This document shows positions 1-5,204 of a stretch of DNA of 7,405 bases, piece after piece. Both the position numbers and the translations under genes were made by a program. The stretch comes from Gammaproteobacteria bacterium (GTDB lineage: Bacteria; Pseudomonadota; Gammaproteobacteria; GRL18), in contig JAGLFC010000014.1 of assembly GCA_023144715.1 (NCBI GenBank), forward strand, positions 1 through 7,405, written 5' to 3'. The stretch's first letter is position 1, and each line of letters starts with the position of its first letter. The notes beneath the pieces were generated by a model, which worked only from the letters and a program-made list of their open reading frames with translations, made no database searches and was not told the DNA's origin.

Positions 1-3
1 TGT

Positions 4-426
4 TTACATGGGTTTGACGATGACTAGTATAATAATACCTATCAACATAAATACAGGTATTTCATTAAACCAGCGATAATAAACATGGCTATGAGTATTT
101 TTATCAGCCTTAAATAATTTGACTAATCTCCAACAATAAAAATGATAAATAAATAAAAAAGCTACTAGGACTAATTTTAACTGCATCCAAGGCATTGATG
201 CGTAAGCCCAGACATATTCAAATAATATCCATAAGCCTAAAAGAGTGGTGATGATAGCAGAGGGGGTCATAATGCCATAAAAGAGTTTTCTTTCCATAAT
301 TTTAAAACGTTCATTGCTGATCGCATCATCACTGCTGGCATGATACACAAATAAACGCGGTAAATAGAACAATGCAGCAAACCATGCCACCATAAATATA
401 ACGTGAAACGCTTTAATCCATAACAT
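4..426 (-). CDS. hemJ: HemJ, protoporphyrinogen IX oxidase (membrane protein)
   Basis: A 140-residue, highly hydrophobic protein that reads as HemJ (UPF0093 family), the membrane enzyme that oxidises protoporphyrinogen IX to protoporphyrin IX late in heme synthesis. Four membrane segments are visible at about residues 3-22, 50-70, 84-102 and 122-139. His8 in the first helix (motif IKAFH) and Lys84 (QLKL) fit the invariant His and Lys that family work links to heme binding and activity. The RWFNEIP motif (118-124) is also typical. Length matches the usual 140-150 residues, and the ATG gives the expected N-terminus. The Shine-Dalgarno is weak (AAGAGA, about 10 nt upstream). It lies 45 nt after the TlpA-like gene on the same strand with no terminator between, so co-transcription is likely. 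Identity is well supported; the catalytic role is inferred from the family. Confidence 0.93.
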   Translation of the reverse strand: MLWIKAFHVIFMVAWFAALFYLPRLFVYHASSDDAISNERFKIMERKLFYGIMTPSAIITTLLGLWILFEYVWAYASMPWMQLKLVLVAFLFIYHFYCWRLVKLFKADKNTHSHVYYRWFNEIPVFMLIGIIILVIVKPM

Positions 427-459
427 TATTGTATATTCTCTTGTTAATAAATGGGTATG

Positions 460-480
460 AGTGATCTTATATTATTGTAT
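460..480. repeat. Small intergenic repeat, copy A (AGTGATCT ... ATTATTGTAT)
   Basis: AGTGATCT (460-467) is followed after 3 nt by ATTATTGTAT (471-480), between the TlpA-like gene stop and the hemJ start. The same two blocks recur in the same order at 1092-1121. A further perfect ATTATTGTAT lies at 425-434, across the hemJ start codon. The role is unknown; it could be a regulatory site, a repeat remnant or chance in AT-rich DNA. Confidence 0.3.
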
Positions 481-969
481 AAGTTGTTGAATGATAGTTT
501 CTAACTCTGTATGTGACATTTCACCCAGTTTGCGTTTGATTATTTTACCGTCTTTAGAAATAAAAAGGGTGGTGGGTGTGACATTGATACCAAAGGCTTT
601 GACTAAATGATCATCTGAATCCAATACAATGGGATAATTCATCTTTTTTTGCTGTACCATTTCCCTGACTTGAGATTCTGGATCGTAGCCCATTGCTACA
701 CCAATAATCACAAGATTTTGAGGGGCATATTTTTTATAAAGTTCTACTAAGAAAGGAATTTCCTTAACACAGCCGGGACATTCAGTCGCCCAAAAATTAA
801 TAATAACAGGTTTGCCTTTGAGTTGTTCTAAGGTAAATGCTTGACCTTGAATATCAATAAAATGAGTGGTCGGAGCGGATGGTTGTCCCGCAGGAGCAAA
901 CCATAAATAACCCAGTAGAGCGATTAAAAGGGCTATAAAACCAGTAATGGCTAAATCTTTTGTTTTCAT
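472..969 (-). CDS. TlpA/ResA-like membrane-anchored thiol-disulfide oxidoreductase
   Basis: A 165-residue thioredoxin-fold protein of the TlpA/ResA/DsbE type. Residues 7-24 form one N-terminal hydrophobic segment without a lipobox cysteine, so it is probably an uncleaved anchor with the domain in the periplasm. The active site is Cys64-Pro-Gly-Cys67 in the context FWATECPGC. The cis-proline is Pro132 (VTPTT). The usual family context is WATWCPPC, so the residue before the first Cys is Glu63 instead of Trp and the dipeptide is Pro-Gly; both may tune redox potential. Likely roles are reducing periplasmic cysteines for cytochrome c maturation or a related thiol pathway. A SoxW-like role is possible but nothing nearby supports it. 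It precedes hemJ by 45 nt, and a heme or cytochrome link would fit. The ATG gives the expected anchor; the Shine-Dalgarno is weak. Family is certain, substrate is not. Confidence 0.88.
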   Translation of the reverse strand: MKTKDLAITGFIALLIALLGYLWFAPAGQPSAPTTHFIDIQGQAFTLEQLKGKPVIINFWATECPGCVKEIPFLVELYKKYAPQNLVIIGVAMGYDPESQVREMVQQKKMNYPIVLDSDDHLVKAFGINVTPTTLFISKDGKIIKRKLGEMSHTELETIIQQLIQ

Positions 970-1133
970 GATAGTGTTACTTACCTAATCGTATGCTTAA
1001 AAAAGGAATCTAGGGATAAAGCTATTTTCTTTCGTACTCTGGCTTATCCTGTATTATAATAATCTATTTTATACTAACATCCAAAGAAGAAAGTGATCTA
1101 TAACACCTTAAATTATTGTATTGGTCAATTATA
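970..1133. promoter_or_regulatory. Divergent promoter region between TlpA-like gene and DUF6776-like gene
   Basis: This 164-bp AT-rich stretch separates two divergent transcription units, so it should hold promoters in both directions. ATTATAAT at 1053-1060 is a perfect palindrome giving a consensus -10 hexamer TATAAT on each strand (1055-1060 plus, 1058-1053 minus). Alternative -10-like hexamers are TATACT at 1070-1075 (plus) and TATAAA at 1073-1068 (minus). No good -35 is correctly spaced for any of them, so exact start sites cannot be assigned. Copy B of the small repeat (1092-1121) also lies here. No RNA gene or terminator was seen. Confidence 0.45.
1092..1121. repeat. Small intergenic repeat, copy B (AGTGATCT ... 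ATTATTGTAT)
   Basis: AGTGATCT (1092-1099) and ATTATTGTAT (1112-1121) recur here in the same order and orientation as at 460-480, with a 12-nt instead of a 3-nt spacer. The copy sits just upstream of the DUF6776-like start codon. Confidence 0.3.
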
Positions 1134-1853
1134 ATGACTCATATTATTGTTCGTCGTAAACATCCTATTAAATATTATGGTATTCGTTTAAGCATATTCT
1201 TATTATTGGCACTGCTTTTATTTGCGGTCTATACCTTGGGGTATAAGCAATTAGAAAAAGAGATTCTTTCTGCAAAGGGAGGTCGGAGTTCTTTGGTGGT
1301 TCAACATAGCGTGTTGCAAAATAAATATAATCAGTTGAATGATGATTATTTACGTTTACAAAGGCAGGTTGCATTAGATCAAAGAGCCTATCAATTAGTG
1401 CAATTGGGCTTGGGTGAAGATAGAGATCGAATTGCAAAATTAGAACAAACAGTCAATTTTTATGAGGGCATTATGTTTCCTGATAAAGAGAGAAAAAGTA
1501 TATATTTACAAAGTTTAGAAATAAAGCCTGATGGTGAACGCTTAAAATACCAATATTCTTTGATGTTAGCTCAAAAAATTAAGAAAAAAACCTATACTAA
1601 AGGCATTATTAAACTCCTTATTAAGGGTAAGAAAGAGGGAAAAATAATGGAAGTTGCTCTCTTTAAAAAGGGTGGCAATAATTATTTTAAATATGGTTTT
1701 AAGTATTTTCAAGAGTTTAAAGGTATAATACAATTACCCGAGGGATTATCTCCTCATACAATTACCGTTATTATAAAACCCAAAGAACAAAAATCAGTAA
1801 TAAAATCCGATCTTAAATGGGAAAAAGCAGGAGTGAGCTATGTTTGGCAATAA
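1134..1853 (+). CDS. DUF6776-like bitopic membrane protein with coiled coil, upstream of bactofilin
   Basis: A 239-residue protein of no known biochemical role, recognised mainly by architecture and position as a probable DUF6776 family member. It has a basic cytoplasmic N-terminus (IVRRKHPIKYYG), one membrane helix at about 18-36, and a heptad-like coiled coil at about 57-110 rich in Leu, Gln and Asp. A C-terminal domain (about 118-239) has alternating hydrophobic residues suggesting beta structure and ends in YVWQ. Topology should be N-in, with coiled coil and C-domain in the periplasm. The ATG at 1134 is preferred; an in-frame TTG at 1116 would add six residues (MYWSII), and neither has a visible Shine-Dalgarno. 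The 3' end overlaps the bactofilin start by 14 nt, implying co-transcription and possible translational coupling. A bactofilin membrane partner or envelope-morphology protein is an inference. Confidence 0.75.
   Translation: MTHIIVRRKHPIKYYGIRLSIFLLLALLLFAVYTLGYKQLEKEILSAKGGRSSLVVQHSVLQNKYNQLNDDYLRLQRQVALDQRAYQLVQLGLGEDRDRIAKLEQTVNFYEGIMFPDKERKSIYLQSLEIKPDGERLKYQYSLMLAQKIKKKTYTKGIIKLLIKGKKEGKIMEVALFKKGGNNYFKYGFKYFQEFKGIIQLPEGLSPHTITVIIKPKEQKSVIKSDLKWEKAGVSYVWQ
1829..1833 (+). promoter_or_regulatory. Shine-Dalgarno of the bactofilin gene
   Basis: AGGAG lies 6 nt before the bactofilin ATG at 1840, inside the last codons of the upstream gene. It is among the strongest ribosome binding sites in the window and fixes the bactofilin start. 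Confidence 0.8.
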
Positions 1854-2298
1854 AAAAAAAGGTGCGAGTAAACAAATTAATTCTTTAATCGGAAAAGAAA
1901 CAGAAATTGCGGGTGATATAGATTTTTGTGGTGGACTTTTGGTTGATGGTAATGTCACGGGTAATATTACGGCTAAAAACGATGAACATGCAACCATTAC
2001 CATTAGTGATAATGCCTGTATTACAGGCAAAGTACAAGTCCCTAATATTGTGATTAATGGTAAAATTGAAGGTAATGTGTATGCCAGTAATCATGTAGAA
2101 CTTGCTAAAAATGCACGAGTATATGGTAATGTTTATTACAATTTATTTGAAATGGAAATGGGTGCCGAAGTCAATGGTAATTTAGTTCATGTTGCTGAAG
2201 GTGAATTCAGTACAAATTTTGAAAATAATGCAGAGTTAGTCGCACCAGTCACACCATTAGAAAATTCTAAAGTAAATCAAAAAATTGGAAAATATTAA
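1840..2298 (+). CDS. Bactofilin (polymer-forming cytoskeletal protein)
   Basis: A 152-residue bactofilin. Bactofilins polymerise without nucleotide into membrane-associated filaments that scaffold envelope enzymes and shape factors. The core (about 14-118) shows the expected short beta-helix rungs with repeated G-x-V/I and small polar turns, for example VDGNVTGNI (35-43), GKIEGNVYAS (74-83) and NARVYGNVY (91-99). There is no signal peptide or membrane helix. The N-terminal tail MFGNKKKGASK has Phe2 followed by a lysine cluster, like the short membrane-targeting tails described for some bactofilins. The C-tail (119-152) looks disordered. The start overlaps the DUF6776-like gene by 14 nt and has a strong AGGAG. 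A run of nine A (1852-1860) encodes Lys5-Lys7. Proximity to an M23 peptidase gene recalls the bactofilin-M23 pairs known elsewhere, although here that gene is on the opposite strand, about 2.9 kb away. Confidence 0.93.
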   Translation: MFGNKKKGASKQINSLIGKETEIAGDIDFCGGLLVDGNVTGNITAKNDEHATITISDNACITGKVQVPNIVINGKIEGNVYASNHVELAKNARVYGNVYYNLFEMEMGAEVNGNLVHVAEGEFSTNFENNAELVAPVTPLENSKVNQKIGKY

Positions 2299-2307
2299 TA
2301 TAAATTC

Positions 2308-2336
2308 TTGACTGTGAAGCTTGGTTATTTAATAAT
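2308..2336 (+). promoter_or_regulatory. Predicted sigma70 promoter of erpA
   Basis: TTGACT (2308-2313) and AATAAT (2331-2336) are separated by exactly 17 nt, each one mismatch from the sigma70 consensus. Transcription would begin near 2343, giving a leader of about 59 nt for erpA. This is the best-formed promoter in the window and suggests erpA can be expressed independently of the bactofilin operon. Confidence 0.65.
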
Positions 2337-2346
2337 GTGAGTTAAA

Positions 2347-2381
2347 TTTTAGTCTCTAAAATGAGTCATTTGGTTAGTCAT
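2347..2381 (+). promoter_or_regulatory. Possible regulatory element in the erpA leader (inverted repeat and three AGTC repeats)
   Basis: TTTTAG-TCT-CTAAAA (2347-2361) is a perfect 6-bp inverted repeat at the expected start of the erpA transcript. AGTC occurs at 2351, 2364 and 2376, spaced 13 and 12 nt; the last two extend to AGTCAT. Such near-helical spacing could mark a regulator site. erpA orthologues are often iron or Fe-S controlled, but this does not match the IscR motifs I know well enough to name it. Confidence 0.3.
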
Positions 2382-2401
2382 AAATAGTAGCGAGCAAAAG
2401 T

Positions 2402-2749
2402 ATGAGTGAAGAAAATCTATTAGATTTTACAGACGCAGCAGCAAATAAAGTTAAATCTTTAATTGAAGAAGAAAAAAATGATAATTTAAAACTACGAGTT
2501 TTTGTAACAGGTGGTGGATGTTCAGGATTTCAGTATGGTTTTACCTTTGATGAAGCCATTAATGATGGTGATACTGCAGTGGAAAATCAGGGTGTTAAAT
2601 TATTGATTGATCCCATGTCATTTCAATATTTAGTCGGTGCAGAAATTGATTATACAGAAGGTCTTGAAGGTGCCCAATTTGTCATTCGCAATCCTAATGC
2701 AACGACCACTTGTGGTTGTGGTTCTTCATTCTCTACTGAAGATAAGTAA
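2402..2749 (+). CDS. erpA: ErpA, iron-sulfur cluster insertion protein (A-type carrier)
   Basis: A 115-residue A-type Fe-S carrier that delivers clusters to apo-enzymes, including those of isoprenoid synthesis and respiration in well-studied bacteria. The three cluster-ligand cysteines are all present: Cys40 in TGGGCSGFQY, and Cys104 and Cys106 in TTTCGCGSSF. The N-terminal LDFTDAAANKVKSLI and the stretch NPNATTTCGCGSSF match ErpA better than IscA or SufA, and the length is typical. The ATG at 2402 has only a weak purine-rich leader (GCGAG, about 9 nt upstream). It lies 103 nt after bactofilin with its own predicted promoter and is followed by a strong terminator, so it can act as a single-gene unit. 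Its position near anmK and the M23 gene agrees with the Pseudomonas arrangement as I recall it. Confidence 0.96.
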   Translation: MSEENLLDFTDAAANKVKSLIEEEKNDNLKLRVFVTGGGCSGFQYGFTFDEAINDGDTAVENQGVKLLIDPMSFQYLVGAEIDYTEGLEGAQFVIRNPNATTTCGCGSSFSTEDK

Positions 2750-2794
2750 ATAGTATAAAAATATTTAGTAATATAAAGTTGAGTTGTTTACAAT

Positions 2795-2824
2795 AAAAGG
2801 CACTGTTTTTACAGTGTCTTTTTT
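2795..2824 (+). terminator. Rho-independent terminator after erpA
   Basis: GGCACTGT (2799-2806), a TTTT loop (2807-2810) and ACAGTGTC (2811-2818) form an 8-bp stem with one G-U pair. It is followed by six T (2819-2824) and preceded by AAAA (2795-2798), which can extend the stem. It closes the erpA unit before citrate synthase. The A-run also allows partial function in the opposite direction. Confidence 0.9.
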
Positions 2825-2826
2825 AT

Positions 2827-2857
2827 TTGAGTAGTCTATAGTGTGAATACGTATATT
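2827..2857 (+). promoter_or_regulatory. Weak candidate promoter of the citrate synthase gene
   Basis: Because the terminator ends at 2824, citrate synthase needs a promoter in 2825-2890. The best pair is TTGAGT (2827-2832) with TATATT (2852-2857), but the 19-nt spacer is long; GTATAT (2851-2856) gives 18. The -10 overlaps an 8-bp palindrome ATACGTAT (2847-2854) that could be an operator. Start site uncertain. Confidence 0.35.
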
Positions 2858-2883
2858 AAAGTATCAGAAAAATAATGTCTTTT

Positions 2884-2887
2884 GGGG
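2884..2887 (+). promoter_or_regulatory. Shine-Dalgarno of citrate synthase, deciding the ATG at 2894
   Basis: GGGG (in TGGGGAT) lies 6 nt before the ATG at 2894. The upstream in-frame TTG at 2882 overlaps this site, so the shorter N-terminus MNEYLPGLAG is preferred; it also agrees with the family. Confidence 0.7.
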
Positions 2888-2893
2888 ATAAAA

Positions 2894-4051
2894 ATGAATG
2901 AATACCTACCCGGTTTAGCAGGCGTACCCGCAACAAAATCGAATATATCGGATATTGATGGTGAAAAGGGGATTCTTTACTATCGTGGCTATCCCATTGA
3001 GGAACTTGCCAAACACAGCACTTTTGAAGAAACAATTTTATTATTGATGCATGGTGAACTACCTAAACAACAGCGTTTGAATGATTTTTCTGAAGATTTA
3101 CGCACCAATCATGCACTCAAATATAATCTTGTTGATTTGATGAAAGCCTTACCTTCCTCTGCCGATCCTATGCTCATGCTACAAACAGCCGTTTCTAGCC
3201 TTGGTATGTTTTATCATGGCAGTGAATGTTTAGTCGATGGTGATGTATGTAGTGATTTGGATTATGTGAACTCAGCGACCATAAAAATTATTGCCCGAAT
3301 GGGTACAATGGTGACTTCATGGAAGCATATTGCTAAGGGCTACGAGCCTGCTCCTTCTCGCTATGATTTAAATTATGCTGAGAGCTTTTTGTATATGCTC
3401 ACAGGAAAAGAGCCTGATCCTGTGCTGGCACGTATTTTAGATGTGTGTTTTATTCTTCATGCAGAACATACGATTAATGCCTCCACTTTTTCTGTATTGG
3501 TTAATGGTTCCACCTTAGCATCACCCTATAGTGTTATTTCATCAGCGATAGGTTGCTTATCAGGACCTTTACATGGTGGTGCAAATGCCAAAGTACTCAA
3601 TATGTTAGAGCATGTGGGTAGCCCTAAAAATGCAGCTAAGTTTGTTGAACAGCAATTAAAGCATAAGGGGAAAATTTGGGGTATGGGTCATCGTGAATAT
3701 CAAGTCAAAGATCCTCGTGCGACTATATTACAAGGCTTGATACAGGAGCTTCGAGAAAAAAGAGGAGGAGATGTAAACCCCTTATTTGAAGTGGCTGAAG
3801 CACTTGAAAAAGCATGTGAAGATCGTCTTGCAGAAAAAGGTGTTTATGCCAATGTGGATTATTATTCAGGACTTCTTTATAGAGAAATGGGAATTCCTGA
3901 TAATGAATTTACGACTATTTTTGCAATTGCAAGAAGTGCAGGTTGGTTAGCACATTGGCGTGAACAATTAAAATACAATAAAATTTTTAGACCGACACAA
4001 ATTTATACAGGTAAACAAAAGCGTCATTATGTGAATATTGATGATCGCTAA
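2894..4051 (+). CDS. Citrate synthase, short (non-GltA) form; 2-methylcitrate synthase not excluded
   Basis: A 385-residue citrate synthase that condenses acetyl-CoA and oxaloacetate to citrate at entry to the TCA cycle. The catalytic set is complete: His227 in GPLHGGAN, His266 in GMGHREY and Asp322 in NVDYYSG. Further substrate-site landmarks are His192 in HAEHTINASTF, Arg347 in ARSAGWLAHW and Arg366 in FRPTQIYTG. It lacks the N-terminal extension of the roughly 430-residue hexameric GltA usual in gammaproteobacteria and starts like the cyanobacterial/Bacillus-style short enzymes (EYLPGLAGVPATKS). NADH control of the GltA kind is therefore not expected. The symbol is left blank because gltA, citZ and prpC all occur for such proteins; no prp genes are nearby. 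It sits alone between the erpA terminator and the convergent anmK gene, 7 bp between stops. Base composition looks like its neighbours, so there is no obvious sign of recent transfer. Confidence 0.93.
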   Translation: MNEYLPGLAGVPATKSNISDIDGEKGILYYRGYPIEELAKHSTFEETILLLMHGELPKQQRLNDFSEDLRTNHALKYNLVDLMKALPSSADPMLMLQTAVSSLGMFYHGSECLVDGDVCSDLDYVNSATIKIIARMGTMVTSWKHIAKGYEPAPSRYDLNYAESFLYMLTGKEPDPVLARILDVCFILHAEHTINASTFSVLVNGSTLASPYSVISSAIGCLSGPLHGGANAKVLNMLEHVGSPKNAAKFVEQQLKHKGKIWGMGHREYQVKDPRATILQGLIQELREKRGGDVNPLFEVAEALEKACEDRLAEKGVYANVDYYSGLLYREMGIPDNEFTTIFAIARSAGWLAHWREQLKYNKIFRPTQIYTGKQKRHYVNIDDR

Positions 4052-4058
4052 TATTGTA

Positions 4059-5204
4059 TTAAGCTTGCCAAATACCACCGAGGATAACGGGATGCTTTGC
4101 TCCTGTGACAGACGGTAAATTACCCGATAAGTGATGGATGTTTTGATGAGCCAGCCAAGCAAAGGCACTGGCTTCTACCCAGTCAGGGTGCAAGCCATAC
4201 GCTTGAGTAGAGCAGACGTTTAAGGTTGGCATTAACATTTTAAGACGTTGCATGAGTTGCGTATTATGGACACCCCCCCCACAGACGAGTACGTCATTGA
4301 CTTGATACTGTTGTGTGAGTATCTCATTACAAATACTGGTACTGGTTAATTCAAGTAAGGTGGCAAGTACATCTAAAGGATCTTTGTCTGCCAACGGTTG
4401 TAAATGTTGATTAAGCCAGTGTATCGAAAAATATTCTCTACCAGTACTTTTGGGTGCTTTTTGAGTAAAAAAAGGATCATCAAGAAGATTTGATAGTAAT
4501 TCTTTATCAACGATTCCCTGAGAAGCAAGTTTTCCTGATGAGTCATAGGCACAATTAAACTGTTGTTGACACCAATTATCCATGAGTCCATTTCCAGGTC
4601 CACTATCGTAACCTAGCACCTTATTTTTTTGATCGGTACACGCAGGCAAAAAGGTAATATTAGCAATACCACCAATATTAACAACCGCACGACTATGTTC
4701 TGTGGTAAAGATAGCTTGGTGAAAAGGTGGTACCAGTGGCGCGCCTTGACCACCCACAGCCATATCTCTGCGTCGAAAATCGGCAACACAGCTAATGCCT
4801 GTTTGTTGAGCAATAATATTAGGATCACCTATTTGCAAGGTGGTTGGATAGTCATGTTTAGGATAATGACGCAGTGTTTGTCCATGACTACCAATCGCAC
4901 AAATTTGATCAGTACTGATATTATGTGTGTTTAATAAATGTTGGCAGCAATCAGCAAATAAATATCCCATTTGAACATCCAGTCTTGCATACTGATCCAG
5001 TTCATTGAGTTGTTGTTTTTGGCTAAGACACAGTAGATCGGCTTTGATTGATTCAGGAATGGGGTATGTTTTTGAATATAAGAGTGAAAACTGTTGATCG
5101 GAGGTCATTTTACAAATGATGGTGTCAACACCATCAAGACTGGTTCCAGACATCAGACCGATAAAATAATTATTGTGATCGGATGAATGATTAAGAAGGC
5201 TCAT
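4059..5204 (-). CDS. anmK: AnmK, anhydro-N-acetylmuramic acid kinase
   Basis: A 381-residue sugar kinase that opens and phosphorylates 1,6-anhydro-N-acetylmuramic acid to N-acetylmuramic acid 6-phosphate during cytoplasmic murein recycling. Family signatures are all present: GLMSGTSLDGVD (16-27, nucleotide loop), SHGQTLRH (106-113), ADFRRRDMAVGGQGAPLVP (141-159), NIGGIAN (176-182), GYDSGPGN (198-205) and CGGGVHN (308-314). The length slightly exceeds the usual 360-370, mainly through an N-terminal leader (about 12 residues) and a short insert near 190. The start overlaps the M23 peptidase stop as ATGA (5201-5204), so translation is probably coupled; GAAGAG just upstream is a poorly spaced ribosome site. 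A run of eight G on the coding strand (4280-4273) encodes Gly309-Gly311 of the conserved GGG motif. Pairing with a murein hydrolase suits its role. Confidence 0.96.
   Translation of the reverse strand: MSLLNHSSDHNNYFIGLMSGTSLDGVDTIICKMTSDQQFSLLYSKTYPIPESIKADLLCLSQKQQLNELDQYARLDVQMGYLFADCCQHLLNTHNISTDQICAIGSHGQTLRHYPKHDYPTTLQIGDPNIIAQQTGISCVADFRRRDMAVGGQGAPLVPPFHQAIFTTEHSRAVVNIGGIANITFLPACTDQKNKVLGYDSGPGNGLMDNWCQQQFNCAYDSSGKLASQGIVDKELLSNLLDDPFFTQKAPKSTGREYFSIHWLNQHLQPLADKDPLDVLATLLELTSTSICNEILTQQYQVNDVLVCGGGVHNTQLMQRLKMLMPTLNVCSTQAYGLHPDWVEASAFAWLAHQNIHHLSGNLPSVTGAKHPVILGGIWQA

Noticed and set aside
1116..1133. TTG start at 1116 for the DUF6776-like protein
   Set aside because: TTG is rare, no Shine-Dalgarno precedes it, and the ATG at 1134 directly precedes the basic cytoplasmic segment.
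1168..1437. Open frame of 89 codons on the minus strand opposite the DUF6776-like gene
   Set aside because: No ribosome site, no family resemblance, and it lies fully opposite a gene with clear domain structure.
1794..2094. Two open frames on the minus strand opposite the bactofilin start region
   Set aside because: They mirror the repetitive codons of the bactofilin beta-helix and have no supporting start signals.
2308..2390. IscR binding site before erpA
   Set aside because: AGTC/GACT words are present but the full type 1 or type 2 arrangement is not; only a generic regulatory element is reported.
4629..4934. Plus-strand open frame of 101 codons opposite anmK
   Set aside because: Composition is that of reversed anmK codons, and conserved AnmK motifs lie on the other strand throughout.
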